Assembly: GCA_022842595.1 (NCBI GenBank)
Contig: JALHPF010000047.1
Location: 1 to 32,027 of the forward strand
Source of the DNA: Rubrivivax sp.
GTDB lineage: Bacteria > Pseudomonadota > Gammaproteobacteria > Burkholderiales > Burkholderiaceae_C
DNA: 32,027 nucleotides
Direction: 5' to 3'
Shown piece by piece: positions 1-6,680 of this stretch. The notes beneath the pieces are model-generated. The model ran no database searches. It was not told where the DNA came from and saw only the letters and a list, made by a program, of their open reading frames with translations. Both the position numbers and the translations under genes were made by a program. Every line of letters starts with the position of its first letter. The stretch's first letter is position 1.

Positions 1-59
1 TCGGCTCACGGGCGGCCGAAGTCTCCTCCTTTACTTCGCTCCAGGGGCCACCCGGCTCA

Positions 60-118
60 CCCAGCCCGCCTTTGCAGAGGGACCAAGCCGGCAAGAAATG
101 AATGACCGCAACGGGCCG
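60..118 (+). repeat. 59-bp repeat, left copy (inverted partner at 31889-31947)
   Basis: These 59 bases are the exact reverse complement of 31889-31947; identity stops sharply on both sides. The copy lies 17 bp beyond the stop codon of the ABC exporter, so here it is downstream and non-coding for that gene. The flank at 1-59 carries the phrase cttcgctcc, whose complement also flanks the right copy. It is most likely a dispersed intergenic repeat of this genome. Because it sits at both ends of the window it may also mark where an assembly contig stops. Confidence 0.9.
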
Positions 119-135
119 CAAGCGGCACTCGCTCG

Positions 136-2019
136 TCAGCCCAGTTCCGAATCGGGTATGTCTTCGGTCAGGAACCCGCCGCTCTGGTGAGCCCAGAGCT
201 TGGCGTAATGCCCGCCATGCGCCAGCAGTTCGGCATGGCTGCCCTCCTCGACGATGCGGCCCTGCTCGAGCACGATCAGCCGGTCCATGCGGGCGATGGT
301 CGACAGGCGGTGGGCGATCGCGATCACGGTCTTGCCTTCCATCAGACCGAGCAACTGGCTCTGGATCGCGATCTCGACCTCGCTGTCAAGCGCGCTGGTG
401 GCCTCGTCCAGCACCAGGATCGGCGCGTCCTTCAGGATCACGCGGGCAATCGCGATGCGCTGGCGCTGGCCGCCGCTGAGCTTCACACCACGTTCGCCCA
501 CATGCGCGTCATAGCCGGTGCGGCCTTTCCAGTCCTGCAGGCCCAGGATGAATTCGTGGGCCTGGGCCTTCTTCGCGGCGGCGACGATCTCGTCCATCGT
601 CGCACCGGCGCGGCCGTAGCCGATGTTGGCGGCAATCGAGCGGTGCAGCAGCGAGGTGTCCTGCGTGACCATGCCGATGGCGCCGCGAAGGCTTTCCTGC
701 GACAGCGTGCGCACGTCGTGGCCGTCGATGCGCAACTGGCCCTGTTCCAGGTCGTGGAAGCGCAGCAGCAGGTTCACCAGCGTGCTCTTGCCCGCGCCTG
801 AACGCCCCACCAGGCCGACACGTTCGCCCGGCCGCACCACCAGGTTCAGCTCGTCCAGCACCTTCTTGCCGTCGCTGCGGCCGTAGGTGAAGTTCACTTT
901 CTCGAAGCGGATCTCGCCGCCGGCCGGCGCAGCGGCGACGACCAGCTCACGCGCGTCAGGCGCGTCGGTCATGGCCAGCGGCACGGCGATGGTTTCCATG
1001 CCCTCCTGAACGACGCCGATGTTCTCGAAGATGCCGGTGACTTCCCAGCTCACCCAGCCGGCCACGTTGGCGATCGTCCAGGCCAGCGGCAGCGCCGTGG
1101 CCACCGTGCCGGCGTCGATCTGGCCCTGGCCCCAGAGGGTGATGCCGATGGCCGCGGTGCCGACCAGCAGCATCGCGTTCAGCGTCGACAGCGTGCCCAT
1201 GAAGGCGGTGATCAGCCGCATGTGCGCGGCAATGGCGCCGGTGTGGTCGTCGATGGCGTCGCGCACGTGGGCGTCCTCGTCGCGCGCGCGGGCGAAGAGC
1301 TTGACGGTGAGGATGTTGGTATAGCTGTCGACCACCCGGCCCATCACCAGGCTGCGCAGCTCGCTGCTGATGCGCGAGCGGTCGCGCATCTTCGGCACGA
1401 AGTAGCTCAGGAAGGCCAGGTAGCCGGCGAACCACAGCGCGGTGGGGATGGCCAGCCGCCAGTCCGCCTGGGCCATGAGCACCAGCGCGCTGATGCCGTA
1501 GACAATGATGTACCAGATGGCGCGCACGCAGCTCACGGCGCTTTCGCGCACCGCGTGGCTGGTGTTCATCACGCGGTTGGCGATGCGGCCGGCGAAGTCG
1601 TTCTGGAAGAACGGCCAGCTCTGCCGCACCACGTGCCAGTGGCTCTGCCAGCGGATCATCGCCGTCACGCCCGGCGCCACGGCGTTGTTGCGTACCAGGC
1701 TGTCCAGCAGCAGTGCCGCCGGCCGGCCCACCAGCACGAGCAGCGCCATGCCGATGAGCAGCGGCGTCTCGCGCGCCAGCGTGGCGGCGCGGTCGGGGCT
1801 TTCCATCATGCGCACGAGGTGGCCGATGAAGACGGGGATCAGCGTGTCGATCAATGCCACCGCCAGCCCGGTGACGAACATCGCCGCGAACAGCCCGCGC
1901 ACCTGGCCGATGAAGTGCCAGTAGAAGGCCAGCAAGCCGGGCGGTGGCGTGGCGCCAGGCCGGGCGGTGGGGCGGGTTCGACTTTCGAAGAAGCTGAAAA
2001 GGGCGGAATAGGGTGGCAT
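136..2019 (-). CDS. ABC exporter half-transporter (fused membrane and ATPase domains)
   Basis: 627-residue fused ABC transporter of the MsbA/multidrug exporter type, expected to work as a homodimer in the inner membrane and to export a hydrophobic or lipid-like substrate driven by ATP. The N-terminal half (about residues 15-330) holds the membrane helices. The ATPase domain follows: Walker A GRSGAGKS at about 405-412, signature LSGGQ at about 514-518, Walker B ILVLDE at about 534-539 and the switch His in IAIAHRLS. All ATPase motifs are intact. I chose the ATG at 2019 because the protein then starts just before its first membrane segment; the reading frame is open further upstream but that part is low-complexity and antisense to the LysR gene. 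It diverges from the LysR gene across 87 bp, so that regulator is a candidate controller. The substrate cannot be read from sequence. Confidence 0.93.
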   Translation of the reverse strand: MPPYSALFSFFESRTRPTARPGATPPPGLLAFYWHFIGQVRGLFAAMFVTGLAVALIDTLIPVFIGHLVRMMESPDRAATLARETPLLIGMALLVLVGRPAALLLDSLVRNNAVAPGVTAMIRWQSHWHVVRQSWPFFQNDFAGRIANRVMNTSHAVRESAVSCVRAIWYIIVYGISALVLMAQADWRLAIPTALWFAGYLAFLSYFVPKMRDRSRISSELRSLVMGRVVDSYTNILTVKLFARARDEDAHVRDAIDDHTGAIAAHMRLITAFMGTLSTLNAMLLVGTAAIGITLWGQGQIDAGTVATALPLAWTIANVAGWVSWEVTGIFENIGVVQEGMETIAVPLAMTDAPDARELVVAAAPAGGEIRFEKVNFTYGRSDGKKVLDELNLVVRPGERVGLVGRSGAGKSTLVNLLLRFHDLEQGQLRIDGHDVRTLSQESLRGAIGMVTQDTSLLHRSIAANIGYGRAGATMDEIVAAAKKAQAHEFILGLQDWKGRTGYDAHVGERGVKLSGGQRQRIAIARVILKDAPILVLDEATSALDSEVEIAIQSQLLGLMEGKTVIAIAHRLSTIARMDRLIVLEQGRIVEEGSHAELLAHGGHYAKLWAHQSGGFLTEDIPDSELG

Positions 2020-2106
2020 GCGCGGCCATTGTGGACGTAGTGGGCGTGGCGCATGCCGGCAGTGGCAACATGCGGCGCTTCGCCCACTTGCAACGACCCG
2101 GAAGCC

Positions 2107-3093
2107 ATGGACCTGATGCGCGCGATGAAGGTGTTTGTCCGCGTCGTCGACGAAGGTGGCTTCGCCAAGGCCGCGCGGGCGCTGGACCTCGCGCCGCCGG
2201 TGGTCACGCGCATCGTGGCCGAACTCGAAGGCCACCTCAATGCGCGGCTGCTGAACCGCACCACGCGCAGCATCGCGCTCACCGAGGTCGGCGAGGCTTA
2301 CCTGGAGAAGGTGCGCAACATCCTCGTGGAGATCGAGGAAAGCGAAGCCCTGGCCGACGAAGGCACACGCGAGCCGCGGGGCCATCTGCGGGTGCTGTGC
2401 CCGCCGGCGATCGCCGTGCACCAGCTGGCCAAGCATCTGCCGAAGTTCATCGAACGCCACCCGCAGGTGAGCATCGAACTGCATTCGCCCGGGCCGGTGG
2501 AGACCGTGGACGAGGCCTACGACCTCACCATCATCGCCGCGCGCCTGCCTTTGCAGGGCGAGTTCGTTGCCCGGCTGCTGGCGCGTTCCGAGGTCGTCAC
2601 CTGCGCGTCGCCCGAGTATCTGGACCGCCGCGGCCGGCCCAGCCACCCGCGCGAGCTGCGTACGCACGACGCCCTGGTGCCGCCGATCTCGGAACTGCAG
2701 CGCGGCTTGACCTTCGTGCGCGGTTCGATGGGCGCCGATGGCGCCCAGGCCGAGACCTGCACCGTGGTGGCCGAAAAGCGGCCGACGCTGAGCTCGTCGC
2801 ACATCGACACGATGTACGCCGCCGCACTGTCGGGCCTGGGCATCGCCGGGCTGCCGTCGTTCGTGATCGAGGACGCGCTGATGGAAAACGCCCTCGAACG
2901 GGTGCTGCCCGACTGGCAGCTTTTCGACACCACGCTCTGGGTGGCGATGCCTTCGCGCAAGCATGTGCCGGCCCGTACGCGGGTGTTCATCGATTTCCTG
3001 GTGGGGGTGTTTGGCGGCGCAGACCGCGACCCCTGGCTCGAGGCAGCGGGCTGTGCCACGCCGCGTCGAAGCAACCCGACAGTGACCAGATGA
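2107..3093 (+). CDS. LysR-family transcriptional regulator
   Basis: 328-residue LysR-type regulator. A winged helix-turn-helix covers about residues 5-65 (FAKAARALDLAPPVVTRIVAEL, then the typical LLNRTTR...LTEVG). The C-terminal effector-binding domain runs from about residue 90 to 295. The ATG at 2107 is preferred because it gives the usual start MDLMRAMKVFVRVV a few residues before the helix-turn-helix; a GGAAG ribosome site is close upstream. An in-frame ATG at 2053 would add 18 atypical residues. The gene is divergent from the ABC exporter, the common arrangement in which a LysR protein controls itself and its neighbour. The effector is unknown. The last 30 or so residues are a non-conserved tail. 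Confidence 0.92.
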   Translation: MDLMRAMKVFVRVVDEGGFAKAARALDLAPPVVTRIVAELEGHLNARLLNRTTRSIALTEVGEAYLEKVRNILVEIEESEALADEGTREPRGHLRVLCPPAIAVHQLAKHLPKFIERHPQVSIELHSPGPVETVDEAYDLTIIAARLPLQGEFVARLLARSEVVTCASPEYLDRRGRPSHPRELRTHDALVPPISELQRGLTFVRGSMGADGAQAETCTVVAEKRPTLSSSHIDTMYAAALSGLGIAGLPSFVIEDALMENALERVLPDWQLFDTTLWVAMPSRKHVPARTRVFIDFLVGVFGGADRDPWLEAAGCATPRRSNPTVTR

Positions 3094-3129
3094 AACTTAG
3101 CCGTCGCATAATTACCCTACAGTTGCAAT
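3092..3129 (+). promoter_or_regulatory. Promoter-like motif upstream of the FAS1 lipoprotein gene
   Basis: GAAAC (3092-3096), 8 bases, CGCATAATT (3105-3113), then GTTGCAAT (3122-3129). The same three elements, with identical spacing between the first two, lie upstream of the PEP-CTERM gene at 20328-20371. CATAAT resembles a sigma70 -10 hexamer but no good -35 stands 17 bp upstream. Transcription starting near 3119 would leave a leader of about 90 bases before the start at 3211. Confidence 0.45.
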
Positions 3130-3210
3130 AGAAAACTAAGCAGTTCACATTTCCGCCCAGACGGCGGAGGCATGGTGCGCTCCTGGCTGTCCACTCCGGG
3201 AGGAATTGGC

Positions 3211-4995
3211 ATGCTGTTGTGGATGAAACGTTGGTTGGCCGTGGCCGGCCTGGGTTTGCTCGCCGCCTGTGGTGGCAGCGACGATGAACAAGCCGACGTC
3301 GTCGGGGTGGTCAGTGGCCAGGGCAACCTGAGCATCCTGTCCGAGGCCATCAACGTGGCCGGCCTGCGCGGCGACCTCATCGGCGACGGCCCCTTCACGC
3401 TGTTTGCCCCCACCGACGCCGCCTTTGCCGCACTGCTGGCCGAACTGGGCATCACCAAGGCGCAACTGCTGGCCGACCGCGCCCTGCTCACTTCGGTGCT
3501 GACGTACCACGTGCTGCCGGCCAAGGTCGAGCGCGCCGCGGTTCCCGTTGGCCGCGCCATCACCACGCTGCAAGGCGGGATCTTCAAGGTGTCGGCCAGC
3601 GGCAGTGTCCTGACCATCAACGACGGCCGCAACCGCACCGCCACGATCACCGCCACCGACGCCCAGGCGCGCAACGGCGTGGTCCACACCATCGACCGCG
3701 TGCTGCTTCCGGCCAACCGCAACATCGTGCAGACGGCGCAGGCCCTGCCGCAGTTCAGCATCCTCGTCGAGGCCGTGCTGGCGGCAAACCTGCAAGGTGC
3801 GCTGTCCGGCAGCGGGCCGCTGACGGTGTTCGCGCCCACCAACGATGCCTTCGCCGCGCTGCTGACCGAGCTCGGCCTGACGAAGCAGCAGCTGCTGGCC
3901 AACGTTCCTTTGCTGACTCGCGTGCTGACTTACCACGTCGTGAACGGCCGGGCCCTGCAGGCCGACATCGTGCCTGGCCAGGCCATCACCAGCCTGCAGG
4001 GAAGCAGCTTCACCGTCGACGCCGGGCTGCGCATCACCGACCAGCGTGCCCGCGTCTCGCAGATCGCTTCGACCGACGTGCTCACCACCAACGGCGTGAT
4101 CCACGTCGTCAACCGCGTGATCCTGCCCTTGCCGGCCGAGAACATCGTGCAGACCGCATTGGCCGCGCCACGTTTCAGCATCCTGGTGGAAGCGGTTCAG
4201 GCGGCGGGGCTGGCCGGCGCGCTTTCGGCGCCAGGCCCGCTGACGGTGTTTGCCCCCACCAACGACGCTTTCGTCGCGCTGCTGGGTGAACTGGGCCTGA
4301 GCAAGGCGCAGCTGCTGGCCAACGTGCCGCTGCTGACCCGCGTGCTCACGTACCACGTCGTCAACGGCCGGGTGCTGCGGGCCCAGGTGCCGCTGAACAC
4401 CAGCATCACCACGCTGCAGACGGGCACGTTCACGGTGGGCGCCGACCTGGCGATCACGGACGCTCGTGCGCGCCGGTCGAACATCACCGCCACCGACACC
4501 TTCGCCAGCAACGGCGTGATCCACACCATCGATCGTGTGCTGCTGCCGCTGCCGGCCGAGAACATCGTGCAGACGGCATTGGCCGCGCCGCAGTTCAGCA
4601 TCCTCGTCGAGGCCGTGCAGGCTGCGGGCCTGGCGGGTGCACTCTCTGCCCCTGGCCCCCTGACCGTGTTTGCGCCGACCAACGACGCCTTCGCGGCACT
4701 GCTGGCCGAACTGGGCATCAGCAAGGCAGCGTTGCTGGCCGACGTGCCCTTGCTCACCCGGGTGCTCACCTACCACGTGGTGCCGGGTCGCCAGTTGTCG
4801 GGCGCCGTCGTGGCCAACGCCACCAGCGGGCAGCCGTTCACGACGCTGCAAGGCGCCACGTTCCTGGTGCGCCTGAACCCGCTGCTCATCACCGATGCAC
4901 GTGGCCGCAACGCCGGCATCGCCGCCACCGACACCATCACCAGCAACGGTGTCATCCACACGCTCGACCGCGTGTTGCTGCCGCCGGTGAACTGA
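3211..4995 (+). CDS. Lipoprotein with four tandem FAS1 (fasciclin) domains
   Basis: 594-residue exported lipoprotein. The N-terminus has a short basic-hydrophobic signal ending in the lipobox LLAAC followed by GGSDDE, so it should be lipid-anchored in the envelope. Four FAS1 domains follow at about residues 38-171, 171-310, 311-450 and 451-593. Each has the FAPTDAAF or FAPTNDAF motif, the LLTxVLTYHVV motif and a final NGVIHTIDRVLLP motif. FAS1 domains mediate adhesion and cell-surface interactions in other organisms; a bacterial role here is inferred only. The start at 3211 follows an AGGAAT ribosome site; an ATG at 3172 in the same frame lacks one. Domains 2-4 recur at exactly 420-bp intervals. 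A second FAS1 gene follows after 53 bp, probably in the same transcript. Confidence 0.92.
   Translation: MLLWMKRWLAVAGLGLLAACGGSDDEQADVVGVVSGQGNLSILSEAINVAGLRGDLIGDGPFTLFAPTDAAFAALLAELGITKAQLLADRALLTSVLTYHVLPAKVERAAVPVGRAITTLQGGIFKVSASGSVLTINDGRNRTATITATDAQARNGVVHTIDRVLLPANRNIVQTAQALPQFSILVEAVLAANLQGALSGSGPLTVFAPTNDAFAALLTELGLTKQQLLANVPLLTRVLTYHVVNGRALQADIVPGQAITSLQGSSFTVDAGLRITDQRARVSQIASTDVLTTNGVIHVVNRVILPLPAENIVQTALAAPRFSILVEAVQAAGLAGALSAPGPLTVFAPTNDAFVALLGELGLSKAQLLANVPLLTRVLTYHVVNGRVLRAQVPLNTSITTLQTGTFTVGADLAITDARARRSNITATDTFASNGVIHTIDRVLLPLPAENIVQTALAAPQFSILVEAVQAAGLAGALSAPGPLTVFAPTNDAFAALLAELGISKAALLADVPLLTRVLTYHVVPGRQLSGAVVANATSGQPFTTLQGATFLVRLNPLLITDARGRNAGIAATDTITSNGVIHTLDRVLLPPVN
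3721..4980 (+). repeat. Three 420-bp tandem coding repeats (FAS1 domains 2-4)
   Basis: The phrase encoding NIVQTA begins at 3721, 4141 and 4561, exactly 420 bp apart, and each unit encodes one FAS1 domain of about 140 residues. The fourth domain is lengthened slightly by an insert near residue 530 (VVANATSGQP). Unit 4 alternates between stretches identical to unit 2 and stretches identical to unit 3, which suggests recombination among the copies. Confidence 0.9.
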
Positions 4996-5048
4996 AGACG
5001 TTTCACCCCTGTTCCACCCCACTGACTCACCCAAGAAAGCAAACAACC

Positions 5049-5501
5049 ATGAAGAAGCTCATCATTGCCGCCGCCCTGGCTGCCAGCACCCTGGCCGTTC
5101 AGGCCAAGGACATCGTCGACACGGCCGTGGCCGCCGGCAACTTCAAGACCCTGGCCACCGCGCTGCAGGCCGCCGGCCTCATCGAAACGTTGAAGGGCAA
5201 GGGCCCGTTCACCGTGTTCGCGCCCACCGACGCGGCCTTCGCCAAGGTTCCCAAGGCCGACCTGGACGCGCTGCTGAAGGACAAGGCCAAGCTCACGGCC
5301 GTGCTGACGTACCACGTCGTGCCGGGCAAGGTGATGGCCAAGGACGTCAAGGCCGGCATGGTCAAGACGGTTCAGGGCAGCGACATCACCGTCAGCACCA
5401 CGGGCGGCGTGATGGTCAACAACGCCAAGGTCACTTCGACCGACATCGTGGCCGACAACGGCGTCATCCACGTCATCGACACGGTCATCATGCCCAAGTA
5501 A
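5049..5501 (+). CDS. Secreted single-domain fasciclin (FAS1) protein
   Basis: 150-residue secreted protein: a Sec signal peptide (MKKLIIAAALAASTLAVQA, cleavage predicted after AQA) followed by one FAS1 domain covering the rest of the chain. It shows FTVFAPTDAAFAKVP, LTAVLTYHVVPG and NGVIHVIDTVIMPK, the standard family motifs. Unlike the preceding gene it has no lipobox, so it should be free in the periplasm or outside. This is the common small bacterial fasciclin (MPB70-like) type. It lies 53 bp after the four-domain lipoprotein gene on the same strand. It is convergent with amgK, with a strong GC hairpin between the two stop codons. The molecular function of the bacterial single-domain members is not settled. 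Confidence 0.93.
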   Translation: MKKLIIAAALAASTLAVQAKDIVDTAVAAGNFKTLATALQAAGLIETLKGKGPFTVFAPTDAAFAKVPKADLDALLKDKAKLTAVLTYHVVPGKVMAKDVKAGMVKTVQGSDITVSTTGGVMVNNAKVTSTDIVADNGVIHVIDTVIMPK

Positions 5502-5510
5502 GGCCGTCTC

Positions 5511-5540
5511 GCAGCAGCGGCGCCCTGGCGCCGCTGCTGC
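5511..5540. terminator. GC-rich hairpin between convergent fas1 and amgK
   Basis: A perfect 14-bp stem (5511-5524 with 5527-5540) around two bases lies in the 42-bp space between the two convergent stop codons. It has no T-run on either side, so it is a transcription barrier or RNA-stabilising hairpin rather than a textbook intrinsic terminator. Confidence 0.6.
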
Positions 5541-5543
5541 GGT

Positions 5544-6662
5544 CTAGAACGTGAAGCCGCTGCCGACGCGGGCGCCCGACAAGGGCTCCAGCAGCCCGAG
5601 CAGCGGCTTCAGCGGTCCATAGCGCAGGGCCACTTTCTGCGCATAGGCGAAGAAGCGCGGCAGGTCCGCGGCGTACTGCGGCTTGCCGTCGCGGTGCTTC
5701 AGCCGGCAGAAGATGCCCATCACCTTCAGGTGTCGCTGCAGGCCCATCCATTCGAGCGCACGCCAGACCTCGCCGAAGTCGGCTTCGAGGTCCTCGCCCA
5801 GCGGCAGACCCGCCTTGCGCGCCTGCTGCCACCAGCGCACCGCCCAGTCCAGTTCCTGCACCTCGTCCCAGCTGACGAAGGCGTCGCGCAAGAGCGAAGC
5901 CATGTCGTAGGTGATCGGGCCGCGCACGGCGTCCTGGAAGTCGAGCACGCCCGGGCCGGTGGCCGGCGGCGCGGCCAGCATCAGGTTGCGCGGCATCCAG
6001 TCGGCATGCACGGCCACCTGGGGCTGGGCCAGGGCGCTGTCGACGAGCAGGCGCACGAGGCGCTGCCAGGTGGCCTGCTGGGCGTCGGTCCAGGTGATCC
6101 CGAATTCGCGGCCGACACACCATTCGGGGAACAGCGCCAGCTCGGCGGTGAGCAAGGCTTCGTCGAAGGGCGGCAGGTCGTCGGCCGGCACCTGCTGCTG
6201 GAACTGCACCAGGGCCGTGATCGCGTCGCGCATCAGGCGGTCGGCGCCGGCGCCGTCGGCGGCCTGCAAGGCGGGCAGATAGAGGTCGTTGCCCAGGTCG
6301 GTGAGCAGCAGGAAGCCGTGTTCGGTGTCGGCCGCCAAAACCCGCGGCGCGTTCAGGCCGGCCTGGGCCACGAGCCCGGCCACGTGCACGAAGGGCCGCA
6401 CGTTTTCCTGTGGCGGTGGTGCGTCCATCACCACCAGGCTGCTGGCTGCACCACCGCCACCGCCGCTGCAGCGCACGCGAAGGTAGCGGCGAAAGCTGGC
6501 GTCGCTGGAAGCCGGGGCGAGGCTGGTGCAGTCGATGCCGTGCGCCGGGGCCAGCTGGGCCAGCCAGCGGCTGAATGCTGCCTCGCGTTCAGGGCTGGGC
6601 CAGGCCACGGCGGGGGGCTGGGCTGCGGAAGGGGCCGAAGATGGGGCGGGGAAGGTGCTCAT
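5544..6662 (-). CDS. amgK: AmgK-type N-acetylmuramate/N-acetylglucosamine kinase
   Basis: 372-residue member of the aminoglycoside-phosphotransferase fold. The catalytic loop HADWMPRN (H219, D221, N226) and the metal-binding DFQD (D241) are intact, and the stretch DFQDAVRGPITYD followed by SLLRDAF is typical of AmgK. AmgK phosphorylates the anomeric position of MurNAc or GlcNAc in the MurU cell-wall recycling route described in Pseudomonas. The position supports this: in Pseudomonas amgK is also divergent from lptD-surA. There the next gene is murU, the nucleotidyltransferase of the next step; here no murU follows, only a hairpin and the convergent fas1 gene. The residues between about 66 and 72 are a glycine run. 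Start codons of amgK and lptD are only 18 bp apart. Confidence 0.85.
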   Translation of the reverse strand: MSTFPAPSSAPSAAQPPAVAWPSPEREAAFSRWLAQLAPAHGIDCTSLAPASSDASFRRYLRVRCSGGGGGAASSLVVMDAPPPQENVRPFVHVAGLVAQAGLNAPRVLAADTEHGFLLLTDLGNDLYLPALQAADGAGADRLMRDAITALVQFQQQVPADDLPPFDEALLTAELALFPEWCVGREFGITWTDAQQATWQRLVRLLVDSALAQPQVAVHADWMPRNLMLAAPPATGPGVLDFQDAVRGPITYDMASLLRDAFVSWDEVQELDWAVRWWQQARKAGLPLGEDLEADFGEVWRALEWMGLQRHLKVMGIFCRLKHRDGKPQYAADLPRFFAYAQKVALRYGPLKPLLGLLEPLSGARVGSGFTF

Positions 6663-6680
6663 GGATAATCGATTTTACGA
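6663..6680. promoter_or_regulatory. Compact divergent promoter region, amgK / lptD
   Basis: The 18-bp gap is the only AT-rich stretch nearby and holds a -10-like hexamer on each strand: GATAAT at 6664-6669 for lptD (11 bases before its ATG) and TAAAAT at 6677-6672 for amgK (9 bases before its ATG). Transcription starting about 7 bases downstream would give leaders of only a few bases. No ribosome site is visible for either gene, which agrees with very short or leaderless messages. Any -35 boxes would lie inside the opposite coding region and are not convincing. Confidence 0.45.

Noticed and set aside
3721..4980. Assembly duplication in the FAS1 gene
   Set aside because: The units differ at many positions, so they are diverged domain repeats rather than a copied block.
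3145..5046. 633-codon open frame opposite the FAS1 lipoprotein
   Set aside because: Composition is antisense-like (repeated HDVVGEH-type phrases that mirror the FAS1 repeats), while the plus-strand frame has a lipobox and four intact domains.
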